DNA of 64,000 bases, from assembly GCA_963724535.1 (NCBI GenBank), contig CAVRVD010000013.1:248001-312000 (forward strand), in the 5' to 3' direction. The translations under genes and the position numbers were made by a program. Source of the stretch: JADJPO01 sp963724535. Its GTDB lineage: Bacteria > Actinomycetota > Actinomycetes > Actinomycetales > Kineosporiaceae. This document shows positions 45,881-54,407 of this stretch, in pieces. Under the pieces are notes generated by a model. That model was not told the origin of the DNA and did not search any database. It saw nothing but the letters and a program-made list of their open reading frames with translations. Positions within the stretch are counted from its first letter, which is position 1. Every line of letters starts with the position of its first letter.

Positions 45881-46801
45881 ATGACCGAGCCCAGCTCCGA
45901 CGCCGGACCCGACCCCTCGGGGGGCGGGGAGCAGCCCAACCCCTACGGCGGCCGGGTCATCGTCCCGGACGCGGCGGCCCCCGGCGCGGGACCGCTGCCC
46001 CGGCGAGTACGGATCCACCACCTGCGGGAGATGAAGCAACGCGGTGAGCGGTTCGCCATGCTCACCGCCTACGACCAGTACTCGGCCGCGGTGTTCGAGG
46101 CGGCCGGCATCCCGGTCCTGCTGGTCGGCGACTCGGCGGCGAACAACGTCTACGGGTACGAGACCACGGTCCCGATCACCGTCGACGAACTCGTGCCCCT
46201 GGTCCGGGCCGTCACCCGCTCCTCGCGGCACTGCCTGATCGTCGCCGACCTGCCGTTCGGCTCCTACCAGTCCGGCCCGGAGCAGGCCCTGGCCTCCTCG
46301 ATGCGGATGATGAAGGAGGGCCTGGCCCACGCGGTCAAGCTCGAGGGCGGACGACGCGTCGCCCCGAGCGTCGAGGCGATCGTCGGGGCCGGCATCCCGG
46401 TGATGGCACACATCGGCTTCACCCCGCAGTCCGAGCACGCCCTGGGCGGCTACCGGGTGCAGGGCCGAGGCGACGAGGCGGCCGGACGCCTGATCGAGGA
46501 GGCCCTGACGCTGCAGGTGGCGGGTGCATTCGCGATCGTCATGGAGATGGTGCCGGCGCAGGTCGCCGAGCAGGTCACCAAGGCCCTGGAGATCCCGACC
46601 ATCGGAATCGGTGCCGGCCCGCACTGCGACGCCCAGGTGCTGGTCTGGCAGGACATGATGGGGCTGCGCACCGGCAAGGCGCCGCGGTTCGTCAAGCGGT
46701 ACGCCGACCTGCACCAGGTGATGTTGGACGCCGCGCAGGCCTTCGCCGGCGAGGTCCGCGACGGGGTGTTCCCGGCCCCTGAGCACTCCTTCGAGAGCTG
46801 A
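45881..46801 (+). CDS. panB: 3-methyl-2-oxobutanoate hydroxymethyltransferase
   Basis: A 306-aa PanB, first enzyme of pantothenate synthesis, adding a hydroxymethyl group from methylene-tetrahydrofolate to ketoisovalerate. Motifs: MLTAYDQYSAAVFEAAGIPVLLVGDSAAN, LPFGSYQSGPEQAL, AVKLEGGRRVAP, GIPVMAHIGFTPQSEHALGG and the terminal TIGIGAGPHCDAQVLVWQDMMG. An N-terminal extension of about 45 residues is Pro/Gly-rich. ATG 45881 follows a clear GGAGGT ribosome site, so this gene is leadered. panB in the same order is found in mycobacteria. Confidence 0.95.
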   Translation: MTEPSSDAGPDPSGGGEQPNPYGGRVIVPDAAAPGAGPLPRRVRIHHLREMKQRGERFAMLTAYDQYSAAVFEAAGIPVLLVGDSAANNVYGYETTVPITVDELVPLVRAVTRSSRHCLIVADLPFGSYQSGPEQALASSMRMMKEGLAHAVKLEGGRRVAPSVEAIVGAGIPVMAHIGFTPQSEHALGGYRVQGRGDEAAGRLIEEALTLQVAGAFAIVMEMVPAQVAEQVTKALEIPTIGIGAGPHCDAQVLVWQDMMGLRTGKAPRFVKRYADLHQVMLDAAQAFAGEVRDGVFPAPEHSFES

Positions 46802-46837
46802 GCGGCCGCGGTCGAGCACGGGATCGGGCCACAGCGG

Positions 46838-47599
46838 TCACGGCACGGCGCGCAGCTGGGCGGACAGCACAGCCGGCGCGTCGAGAAGGCTCGGTCCGTA
46901 CCAGGTCAGGTGCCGCCCGGAGACCAGCGCGCTGGGCATGGTGAACGCCTCCGGGCCGTCGACGTCGGTGAAGGGGTACGGCTCGTCCGGCAGCACCACC
47001 AGGTCGTGCTCGGGCAGGTTGTCCAGGTCGACCCGCGGGTAGCGCTCGGTGTGGTCGGCCAGAGCGTTGTCGACTCCGAGCCGCTCCAGGACGGCGCCGG
47101 TGAAGGTGTCCGAACCGACGGCCATCCAGGGCCGGCGCCAGATCGGCACGAGTGCCCGCCGCCTCGGCGTGAACGGTGGGTGGGTGCCGGACGCTGTGAC
47201 GCCGTCCCAGGCCCGGCGGGCGTCGTCCAACCAGGGTGGGTGGCCCAGGCCGCACGCTTGGAGCATGCGATCCAGCTCCTCGAAGGCGCCGTGGTCGCCG
47301 TCCAGGGTGCGGATGTCGGTCACCAGGACGGCGAGCCCTGCCTCGCGCAAGACGGCGAGGTCGACCTCACGGTTCTCCTCGACGTTGGCCAGCACCAGGT
47401 CCGGCGCGAGCTCGACGATCCGCTCGAGGTCAGGGTTCTTGGTGCCCCGGACCCGGACGACGCCGCGGGCGTCCAGGTCCGCCGGGTGGGTGCACCAGTC
47501 GGTCGCCCCGACCAGGACTCCGGCTGGTGAGTCCGGACAGCTGGCCGCCACCGCCTCGGTCAGCGAGGGCACCAGCGAGACCACGCGCGGCAGCACCAT
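46838..47599 (-). CDS. helical-backbone metal receptor / BtuF-like protein
   Basis: A 253-aa periplasmic-binding-type fold (PRVVSLVPSLTEAVAA, GATDWCTHPADL, GTKNPDLERIVELAPDLVLAN, LPEHDLVVLPDEPYPF) related to cobalamin and iron-chelate binding proteins. It has no signal peptide or lipobox, so it is probably cytoplasmic, unlike true BtuF. No transporter genes are adjacent. ATG 47599 is eight bases after GGGGGAGG; GTG 47602 is equally possible. Confidence 0.72.
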   Translation of the reverse strand: MVLPRVVSLVPSLTEAVAASCPDSPAGVLVGATDWCTHPADLDARGVVRVRGTKNPDLERIVELAPDLVLANVEENREVDLAVLREAGLAVLVTDIRTLDGDHGAFEELDRMLQACGLGHPPWLDDARRAWDGVTASGTHPPFTPRRRALVPIWRRPWMAVGSDTFTGAVLERLGVDNALADHTERYPRVDLDNLPEHDLVVLPDEPYPFTDVDGPEAFTMPSALVSGRHLTWYGPSLLDAPAVLSAQLRAVP

Positions 47600-47667
47600 C
47601 ACCGGATCCTCCCCCATCCTCACCGCGGCCCACACCCGGCTGACCGACGGTGGTCGGTCGGGGCCTG

Positions 47668-47928
47668 TCAGCGGGCTGGGGGATCACCGCGATCGCCGCT
47701 CGCCTCCCCGTCCCGGCGCCAGGGTGGGACATCGCCCTCCTCCCACCGTCGGTCCTCCTCGTCCCAGGCCTCGGTGCGCTCCCGCGCGCGGTCCAGGGCG
47801 AGGGCCGCCTCCTCATGGCTGGCGTAGGGACCCATCAGCTCCTCGCCCTTGGAGCGGTTCTCGTCGGTCTCGACCTGACCGGTGCGGGTGTTGAACCAGA
47901 ACCGGGGGCCGTCGCTGGCGGCATCCAT
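47668..47928 (-). CDS. small SPOR-like protein
   Basis: An 86-aa acidic protein with FWFNTRTGQVE and MGPYASHEEAALALDRARERTEAWDEED, resembling small actinobacterial proteins annotated as SPOR-like. The role is unknown. ATG 47928 sits six bases after TAGCGT on the minus strand. It is divergent from map. Confidence 0.7.
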   Translation of the reverse strand: MDAASDGPRFWFNTRTGQVETDENRSKGEELMGPYASHEEAALALDRARERTEAWDEEDRRWEEGDVPPWRRDGEASGDRGDPPAR

Positions 47929-47940
47929 GCTCGAACGCTA
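47929..47940 (-). promoter_or_regulatory. leaderless promoter -10 (TAGCGT) for the SPOR-like gene
   Basis: Minus-strand TAGCGT (47940 to 47935), six bases, then ATG 47928. Confidence 0.5.
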
Positions 47941-47980
47941 GGGGCTTCGGCTCGGCGCGGCCACCTCGCGACGGCCGACC

Positions 47981-47992
47981 TAGACTCCCCCT
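47981..47992 (+). promoter_or_regulatory. leaderless promoter -10 (TAGACT) for map
   Basis: TAGACT at 47981-47986, six bases, then ATG 47993. No ribosome-binding site is present. Confidence 0.55.
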
Positions 47993-48889
47993 ATGTCCAT
48001 CGCCCCGATCGGGACCCTGACCCCCGGCAACGTCAGCCCGGTTCGTGACGTCCCCGCCTCGATCCTTCGCCCGCCGTACGTCGGCGCCGACCGGGCCCCG
48101 GCCTTCACCGGCTCGGAGGTCAAGGACGAACGGACCATCGCGGCGATGCGCAGGGCCGGCCGGTTGGCGGCCCAGGCGCTGGCGACCGTCGGCGCGGCGA
48201 TCGAGCCCGGGGTGAGCACCGACGAGCTGGACCGGATCGGGCACGAGTTCCTGCTCGAGCACGGCGCCTACCCCTCCACGCTGGGCTACCCGGGCAACGG
48301 CAGCGCCCCGCCGTACCCGAAGTCGCTGTGCACCAGCGTCAACGAGGTGATCTGCCACGGGATCCCGGACTCGACGGTGCTGCGCGAGGGCGACATCGTC
48401 AACGTCGACATCACCGCCTACCTGAGCGTCGACGGGCTGGGCGTGCACGGCGACACCGACGCCACCTACCCGGTCGGCGAGGTGGACGAGGAGTCCCGGC
48501 TGCTGCTGGAGCGCACCCGTGAGGCGATGCTGCGCGGGGTCAAGGCGGTCATGCCGGGCCGGCAGCTCAACGTCATCGGCAAGGTGATCTCCGCCTACGC
48601 CAAGCGGTTCGGCTACGGGGTGGTCCGCGACTTCACCGGGCACGGCATCGGGACGGCGTTCCACTCCGGACTGGTGATCCCGCACTACGACGCGGCTCCG
48701 GCCTTCGACACCGTCATCGAGCCCGGCATGACCTTCACCATCGAGCCGATGCTCACCCTGGGCAGCCCGGACTGGGACAGCTGGGACGACGGTTGGACCA
48801 TCCTCACCCGAGACCGGCGCCGCAGCGCCCAGTTCGAACACACGATCCTGGTCACCGACGCCGGCGCGGAGATCCTCACCCTGCCCTGA
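47993..48889 (+). CDS. map: type I methionyl aminopeptidase
   Basis: A 298-aa methionine aminopeptidase that removes N-terminal Met from nascent proteins. Metal ligands are visible in VNVDITAY, HGDTDATY, TGHGIG, FTIEPM and FEHT. An N-terminal extension of about 45 residues includes PPYVG, as in the longer actinobacterial Map form. ATG 47993 is six bases after TAGACT. Confidence 0.94.
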   Translation: MSIAPIGTLTPGNVSPVRDVPASILRPPYVGADRAPAFTGSEVKDERTIAAMRRAGRLAAQALATVGAAIEPGVSTDELDRIGHEFLLEHGAYPSTLGYPGNGSAPPYPKSLCTSVNEVICHGIPDSTVLREGDIVNVDITAYLSVDGLGVHGDTDATYPVGEVDEESRLLLERTREAMLRGVKAVMPGRQLNVIGKVISAYAKRFGYGVVRDFTGHGIGTAFHSGLVIPHYDAAPAFDTVIEPGMTFTIEPMLTLGSPDWDSWDDGWTILTRDRRRSAQFEHTILVTDAGAEILTLP

Positions 48890-48897
48890 CCGCTGCA

Positions 48898-48919
48898 CCT
48901 CAACCCTTCGGGTTCGAGG
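48898..48919 (+). terminator. hairpin after map
   Basis: CCTCAACCC, a TTC loop and GGGTTCGAGG form a short stem with one bulge nine bases after the map stop. No U-run is present. Confidence 0.5.
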
Positions 48920-49012
48920 TGGCTCTCGTGGTATCGGCGCGGGCAGCGGTCTGTAGGGTGCCTACGCCCGGGTCCAGGACGGCGGGGCAGCGGCGAGGAA
49001 GGGATGCGGTCG

Positions 49013-49795
49013 ATGACGGGCGCAGGCGGACGCAGGTGGGTCACCCGGGGAGTCGGCTTCGGCGTCGATATCGGCGGGTCTGGGATCAAGGCCGCGCCGG
49101 TGGACCTCGGCCTTGGCGAGTTCCGCACCGAGCGGGTCCGTCGAGAGACGCCTCAGCCGTCCACTCCGCAGGCGGTCGCCGAGGTAGTGGCCCCCCTCGT
49201 CGACGGGTTCGGACGACGCTCGGGCACCCGGCCGATCGGGATCACCTTCCCGGCCGTGATCCAGCACGGCGTGGCCCGCACGGCGGCCAACGTCGACGAG
49301 AGCTGGATCGACACGGACGTCGACGCGGTGTTCACCCAGCAGCTCGGCCGCTCGGTGCACGTGCTCAACGACGCCGACGCGGCCGGGTTGGCCGAGGCCC
49401 GGTTCGGCGCGGCCCGCGACGTCCCGGGCCTGGTCCTGGTGGCCACCCTGGGCACCGGGATCGGGACGGCGCTGCTGCTGGACGGCGTGCTGATCCCGAA
49501 CACCGAGTTCGGCCACATCGAGCTGAACGGCCACGACGCCGAGACCCGCGCGGCCTCCAGCGCCCGCGAGCGTGAGGGGCTGTCCTGGAAGGCCTGGGCG
49601 GAGCGGCTGCAGCGCTACTTCGGCGCCGTGGAGAACCTGCTCTGGCCGGACCTGATCGTGGTCGGCGGCGGGGTCAGCAAGAAGGCCGACAAGTTCCTCC
49701 CCCTGCTATCGCTGCGCACCCCGATCGTGCCGGCCCAGCTGCGCAACGACGGCGGGATCATCGGCGCCGCGCTGCACGCGGCCGAGCTGGGCTGA
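49013..49795 (+). CDS. ppgK: polyphosphate glucokinase
   Basis: A 260-aa ROK-fold kinase matching actinobacterial PpgK, which phosphorylates glucose with polyphosphate or ATP. Motifs: FGVDIGGSGIKAAPVDL (phosphate loop), VLNDADAAGLAEA, and VATLGTGIGTALLLDGVLIPNTEFGHIEL with the catalytic region. ATG 49013 is favoured because AAGGG is nine bases upstream; ATG 49004 abuts that site. A TAGGGT -10 candidate lies at 48954-48959. Together with pgi it feeds glycolysis. Confidence 0.9.
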   Translation: MTGAGGRRWVTRGVGFGVDIGGSGIKAAPVDLGLGEFRTERVRRETPQPSTPQAVAEVVAPLVDGFGRRSGTRPIGITFPAVIQHGVARTAANVDESWIDTDVDAVFTQQLGRSVHVLNDADAAGLAEARFGAARDVPGLVLVATLGTGIGTALLLDGVLIPNTEFGHIELNGHDAETRAASSAREREGLSWKAWAERLQRYFGAVENLLWPDLIVVGGGVSKKADKFLPLLSLRTPIVPAQLRNDGGIIGAALHAAELG

Positions 49796-49991
49796 ACGAG
49801 AGCGGCACTGTTCTGCTCGCCGGCGATCGAACCACACCACACACCCGTGACTACGCTGCGTCATCTCAGCGACATACAGTGATAGCCCTGCTACAGCACG
49901 TCTGTCGAGATCGATCTGTGACCGGAGATCTTCCGGCGTTCGCGCACCGTGAGTTCATGCAATGTTGAACTTCGGCGTATCGTGAGAGCGA

Positions 49992-50030
49992 CGGCCCCAC
50001 TCGACCTCCCCCCGTAGTCGAGTGGGGCCG
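49992..50030. terminator. perfect 14-bp hairpin with C6 loop between ppgK and rnpB
   Basis: Arms CGGCCCCACTCGAC (49992-50005) and GTCGAGTGGGGCCG (50017-50030) enclose a loop with six consecutive Cs. It lies between the convergent ppgK and rnpB and could terminate both. A TATCGT box (49978-49983) sits six bases before a possible start at 49990, so a short C-loop RNA is also conceivable. The rest of 49796-50082 shows no gene. Confidence 0.6.
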
Positions 50031-50082
50031 CTCCATGGACGCCTCCGGAACCCGATCAGCGATCGGGCACCGAGCCCGCTTG

Positions 50083-50478
50083 GTGGACGAGCCGGACGAT
50101 AAGCCGGATTCTGTGCCCGCCGGTTGCCCGACGGCGACGGTCATCCATCTCGGGACGGCGTTGCCGACGTCCTCGTGCGGCCTACCCGGAAGCTCGGGCG
50201 GGCCGCCCTCGGACGCTTCCTGTCTGGCCTTGCTCCGGGTGGGGTTTACCGAGCCGCACCGGTCACCCGATGCGCTGGTGGTCTCTTACACCACCGTTTC
50301 ACCCTTACCGGCCCGCCTGCCCCGAAGGACCGACGAGTCGGCGGTCTGTTTTCTGTGGCACTGTCCCGCGGGTCACCCCGGGTGGGCGTTACCCACCACC
50401 CTGCCCTGTGGAGTCCGGACTTTCCTCGACGGGCGACCAGTACCTGGTGCCCACCGCGACCGCCTGTCCGGCTCGTCC
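50083..50478 (-). ncRNA. rnpB: RNase P RNA, type A
   Basis: About 396 nt on the minus strand, the catalytic RNA that trims tRNA 5' ends. The two termini pair through a 15-base helix (gtggacgagccggac and its complement at the other end). Conserved segments read GAGGAAAGTCCGGACTCC near the 5' side, GGGTGAAACGGTGG, GTAAACCCC and the 3' GAATCCGGCTTA. A TACCCT box (50490 to 50485 on the minus strand) with six following bases predicts the 5' end at about 50478. Confidence 0.95.
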
Positions 50479-50484
50479 ACGCAC

Positions 50485-50490
50485 AGGGTA
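50485..50490 (-). promoter_or_regulatory. rnpB -10 box (TACCCT)
   Basis: It sits six bases before the predicted rnpB 5' end. This supports reading TANNNT-N6 as marking transcription starts elsewhere in the window. Confidence 0.55.
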
Positions 50491-50521
50491 ACCGTCAGTC
50501 GACACCACTGGGGCAGCGCGC

Positions 50522-51997
50522 TCATCCGATGGCGAAGTCCACCCGGCCGGCCGCGAGATCCACCTCGACGAGCCGGACCGAGGTCTGTGTGCCCACCTGC
50601 GCCTCGCCGCGCGCGGTGGCCAGCACGGCCGGATCCAGCAGCTGCACCTTGACCCCGGACCGGTTGGTGTCGACGACCACCGCGTCGAACCGCTCTCCCA
50701 CACGATGGGCGAGCACCGCGGCCTCGACCACGTCGGTGCAGCGCCGCTCCAGCCGCCCGGCCAGGGCGTCCGAGGCGCCCATCACCTCAGGCAGCACCGC
50801 CAGCGCGCCGATCACCGGGTCCGGCACGGACCGTCCTGCGACGACCGCGTGGCAGGCGAGCAGCCCGAACCGGTCGACCAGCCGACGCAACGGGGCGGTG
50901 ACGTGGGCGTACGGTGCCGCCACTGCGGCGTGCGTCGGCTGCTCCTGCCGAGCCTGCGAGGCCGACCCCGGCAGCAGCGGGGTGTACCCGGCGCCGCGGA
51001 ACAGCGAGGCCGCCTCGTACATCAGGGCCAGCTCGGCAGCCACGTCCCGTCGCAGCCGCTGCAGCAGCTGGCCGTACGGCTCGGCCTGCGGCCAGTCCAC
51101 CCCAAGTGCGCGGGCCTGGCGCCGGAACCTGGCCACCGCACCCGCCTGAGGCGCCGGAAGGGTGCGCAACAGCCCCACCCCGGCGTCGAGCATGATCCGC
51201 GCCGCGGCCATGCCGGTCAGCAACGAGACCTGGGCGTTCCACTCCTCCGCCGGCAGCGCCGGACGCAGCACCAGCTGGTAGCGGCCGCCGGCCGCAACGA
51301 CCTCCTGCTCCGGCAGCGGCAGGCTGGCCCCACCCCGCTCCCGCTCGCGTTGCTGACGCACCCGCCCCACCGCACGCAGCAGCACCGCCTGGTCGGTGAG
51401 CAGGTCGTCGGACGGCGCCTGGCCCGGATGGGCGTCGGCGGCCGCCTGCACGGCTGCGTAGTCCAGCCGCCGGCGGCTGCGGACCACCGCGCGGACCAGG
51501 TCCACCCGCTCCAGGCGACCGGCGTCGTCCACATCGAACCGCCAGACGAACGCCGCCCGCCGTTGCCCCTCGAGCAGGCTCGCGGCGCCTTCGCTGAGCA
51601 CCGGCGGATGCAGAGGCACCCGCCGGTCCGGCGCGTAGAGGGTCTGCCCACGCCGCCGGGCCTCCCGGTCGAGGTCCGAGCCCGGCAGGACGAAGGCGGG
51701 CACGTCCGCGATCGCGTAGTCGACCTGGTAGCCCGACCCGCGGCGGTCCAGATGCAGGGCCTGGTCGAGATCGGTCGACCCCGGCGGATCCACGGTGACG
51801 AACGGGACCTCGGTCAGGTCGACGTACTCCACATCCGAGCCCGGCCCGGCGACCGCCGCCCGGCGCGCCTCGTCGAGCACCGACGCAGGGAACCCCTCGG
51901 TGATCTCGAGGTCCGCACGGATCTGGGCGAACCGGCGACCGAGAGCGCCGACCGAGCTCTGGTCGGCCCCGTGCAGGTGAACGCTGCGCCGAACCAT
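50522..51997 (-). CDS. RNB-domain ribonuclease (RNase II/R-like)
   Basis: A 491-aa 3'-5' exoribonuclease core. The RNB catalytic region PPGSTDLDQALHLDRRGSGYQVDYAIADV carries the clustered aspartates, and YTPLLPG and YAHVTAPLRRLVDRFG match the family C-terminal signature. The N-terminal cold-shock domains of full RNase II are absent, as in the short actinobacterial form. ATG 51997 is chosen (seven bases after TAGGGT) over the longer frame. It is encoded on the same strand just upstream of rnpB. Confidence 0.88.
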   Translation of the reverse strand: MVRRSVHLHGADQSSVGALGRRFAQIRADLEITEGFPASVLDEARRAAVAGPGSDVEYVDLTEVPFVTVDPPGSTDLDQALHLDRRGSGYQVDYAIADVPAFVLPGSDLDREARRRGQTLYAPDRRVPLHPPVLSEGAASLLEGQRRAAFVWRFDVDDAGRLERVDLVRAVVRSRRRLDYAAVQAAADAHPGQAPSDDLLTDQAVLLRAVGRVRQQRERERGGASLPLPEQEVVAAGGRYQLVLRPALPAEEWNAQVSLLTGMAAARIMLDAGVGLLRTLPAPQAGAVARFRRQARALGVDWPQAEPYGQLLQRLRRDVAAELALMYEAASLFRGAGYTPLLPGSASQARQEQPTHAAVAAPYAHVTAPLRRLVDRFGLLACHAVVAGRSVPDPVIGALAVLPEVMGASDALAGRLERRCTDVVEAAVLAHRVGERFDAVVVDTNRSGVKVQLLDPAVLATARGEAQVGTQTSVRLVEVDLAAGRVDFAIG

Positions 51998-52086
51998 GCC
52001 CGGCACCCTACGCGGCAGCACCGGCGAACCACCGGGGCACCACCGGGACGAGGGCAACCGGCCGGCACTGCCTACCCTGGCTGATC

Positions 52087-52857
52087 GTGCTGATCCTGCT
52101 GCCGCCCTCGGAGGGCAAGGCCACCCCCGCCCGGCGCGGACGCCCGGTCGACCTCGGTGGGTTGTCCTTCCCCGAGCTGACCGCGACCCGCCGCGCCGTG
52201 CTGACCGCGCTGGTGGCGGCCGGCGGAGCCCCGGACGCCGCGGCCCGGCTCGGTCTGGGTGCGAGCCTGGCCGACGAGGTGGCCCGCAACGCCCGGCTGC
52301 TTGAGCTGCCGGCCCGCCCGACCGTCGAGGTCTACACCGGCGTGCTCTATGCAGCGCTGGACTGGCCCAGCCTGCCGCCGGGCGCCCGACGCCGGGCCGC
52401 CAGCCGGCTGCTCATCTCCTCGTCCCTATGGGGGGTGCTGCGACCGGCCGACCGCATCCCGCCGTACCGACTGCCCCTCTGCGCCCGCCTGCCCGGGCTG
52501 GACCGCCTGGAGCCGACGTGGCGCTCGGTGCTGCCCACCGCGCTCGAGCCGCTCGCCGACGGCGTGGTGGTCGACTGCCGCTCACAGTCCTACGTCGCGC
52601 TGTGGCGGCCACGCGGCGACCTCGCGGACCGCACGGCGACGGTACGGGTGTTCCGCGACGGTCCGTCCGGGCGCACCGCGGTCAGCCACCTGGCCAAGCA
52701 CACCCGCGGCGAGATCGCCCGCGACCTGCTGCTGCACGGCTCCGAACCGCGTACCGTCCCCGAGCTCGCCGAGGTCCTGCGCGAGCGCTGGGACGTCGAG
52801 CCGGTGCCGCCGAGGCGGGCAGGCCGGCCCTGGTTCCTGGACGTGCTCGCCCACTGA
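52087..52857 (+). CDS. yaaA: YaaA-family peroxide stress protein
   Basis: A 256-aa protein of the YaaA/DUF328 family, linked in E. coli to limiting free iron during peroxide stress. Signatures: the N-terminal LILLPPSEGKA, VYTGVLYAALDW, SSLWGVLRPADRIPPYRLPL and VDCRSQSYVALW. GTG 52087 lies eight bases after TACCCT (52073-52078), so the mRNA would have at most a two-base leader. Confidence 0.88.
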   Translation: MLILLPPSEGKATPARRGRPVDLGGLSFPELTATRRAVLTALVAAGGAPDAAARLGLGASLADEVARNARLLELPARPTVEVYTGVLYAALDWPSLPPGARRRAASRLLISSSLWGVLRPADRIPPYRLPLCARLPGLDRLEPTWRSVLPTALEPLADGVVVDCRSQSYVALWRPRGDLADRTATVRVFRDGPSGRTAVSHLAKHTRGEIARDLLLHGSEPRTVPELAEVLRERWDVEPVPPRRAGRPWFLDVLAH

Positions 52858-52878
52858 CCCGGCCCCGTCCCGTCCCCC

Positions 52879-52890
52879 TACCGTGCTGCC
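52879..52890 (+). promoter_or_regulatory. leaderless promoter -10 (TACCGT) for the decarboxylase
   Basis: TACCGT at 52879-52884, six bases, then ATG 52891. Confidence 0.55.
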
Positions 52891-54378
52891 ATGACCCCCG
52901 AGGAGTTCCGCACCGCCGGCCACGCCCTGATCGACTGGATCGCCGACCACCGCGAACGTATCCCCGACCTACCGGTGCAGGCCCGGACCGGCCCCGGCGA
53001 GGTAGCGGCCGCCCTGGAGCCGTCGGCCCCCGACCACCCCCAGACGTTCGCCGCCGTGCTGGCCGACCTGGAGCGGGTCGTCGTCCCCGGGATCACCCAG
53101 ACCCAGCACCCGAGCTTCTTCGGCTGGTTCCCCTCCAACGCCTCGCTGTCCTCCGTGCTCGGCGACATCGCCTCTGGCGGCCTGGCCGCGCTCGGCATCA
53201 CCTGGCAGTCCGCGCCGGCACTGACCGAGGTCGAATCGGTGGTCACCGACTGGCTGCGGCAGGCAACCGGCCTCTCGCCGGCCTGGCACGGCGCCATCCA
53301 CGACACCGCCTCGACGGCCTGCCTCGTCGCCCTGCTCGCGGCCCGGGAACGCGCCACCTGCTACAGCGAGGTCCACGGCGGCCTGCAGGCCGAGCCCACC
53401 CCCCTGGTGGTCTACACCACCGGCCAGGCCCACTCCTCGATCGCCAAGGCTGTTGCCCTGGCAGGGTTCGGCGCCGACAACCTGCGCCGCGTCCCGGTCG
53501 ACGCGCGGTACGCCATGCGCCCCGACGCGCTCGCCGAGGCGATGCGTGCCGACCTGGCCGCCGGACGTCGTCCAGCCGCCGTCATCGCCTCGGTCGGCAC
53601 CACCGCGACCACCGCCCTGGACCCGCTGGCCGGGATCGTCACCGTCCTTGACCAGCTCGCGCCGGACGGCGATCCGGCCCGGCCGTGGCTGCACGTGGAC
53701 GCCGCAATGGCCGGCTCGGCGATGCTGCTGCCCGAGTGCCGCGAGCTGTTCGACGGCGTCGAGGGCGCCGACTCGGTGTCCTGGAACCCGCACAAGTGGC
53801 TCGGCACGATCCTGGACTGCTCGCTGCTCTACGTCCGCGACGTCGACCACCTGGTGCGGGTGATGTCGACCAACCCGAGCTACCTGCGCTCGGCCGCCGA
53901 CGACGCGCTGGCCAAGGCCGGGGTGCCCCAGTACAAGGACTGGGGCATCCCGCTCGGCCGCCGGTTCCGCGCCCTCAAGCTGTGGTTCCACCTGCGCCTG
54001 GACGGCCTGGAGGCGATCCGGGACCGGTTGCGCCGCGACCTGGCGAACGCCGCGTGGCTGGCCGAGCAGGTCGAGTCGGACGCCGCGTGGCGGCTGCTGG
54101 CCCCAGTGCGGCTGCAGACGGTGTGCCTGCGCCACGAACCGCCCGGCCTGGTCGAGGCCGACGGCTCGGTCCCGGACGGCGCGGCGCTCGACGCACACAC
54201 CCTGGCCTGGGCCGAGGCGGTGAACGCCTCCGGCCAGGCGTTCGTCACCCCGTCGCTGCTGGGCGAGAGCTGGATGGTACGGGTGTCGATCGGTGCGGAG
54301 CACACCGAGCGTCGCCACGTCCAGCAGCTGTGGAACCTGCTCCGGACGACTTCAGAGAAACTCAGCCACACCTTGTGA
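52891..54378 (+). CDS. PLP-dependent aromatic-L-amino-acid decarboxylase family protein
   Basis: A 495-aa group II decarboxylase. Features: HPSFFGWFPSNASLSSVLGD, the cofactor aspartate in WLHVDAAMAGSAML, the PLP-binding lysine in DSVSWNPHKWLGT, and a C-terminal domain with RFRALKLWFHLRLDGLEAIR. The length and motifs fit aromatic amino acid (Phe/Tyr/Trp) decarboxylases rather than glutamate decarboxylase. ATG 52891 is six bases after TACCGT. Product amines are not predictable. Confidence 0.87.
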   Translation: MTPEEFRTAGHALIDWIADHRERIPDLPVQARTGPGEVAAALEPSAPDHPQTFAAVLADLERVVVPGITQTQHPSFFGWFPSNASLSSVLGDIASGGLAALGITWQSAPALTEVESVVTDWLRQATGLSPAWHGAIHDTASTACLVALLAARERATCYSEVHGGLQAEPTPLVVYTTGQAHSSIAKAVALAGFGADNLRRVPVDARYAMRPDALAEAMRADLAAGRRPAAVIASVGTTATTALDPLAGIVTVLDQLAPDGDPARPWLHVDAAMAGSAMLLPECRELFDGVEGADSVSWNPHKWLGTILDCSLLYVRDVDHLVRVMSTNPSYLRSAADDALAKAGVPQYKDWGIPLGRRFRALKLWFHLRLDGLEAIRDRLRRDLANAAWLAEQVESDAAWRLLAPVRLQTVCLRHEPPGLVEADGSVPDGAALDAHTLAWAEAVNASGQAFVTPSLLGESWMVRVSIGAEHTERRHVQQLWNLLRTTSEKLSHTL

Positions 54379-54395
54379 TCTCGAAAGTCACGCTT

Positions 54396-54407
54396 TAGAT
54401 TCGATGC
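54396..54407 (+). promoter_or_regulatory. leaderless promoter -10 (TAGATT)
   Basis: TAGATT at 54396-54401, six bases, then ATG 54408. The region is locally AT-richer. Confidence 0.55.
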
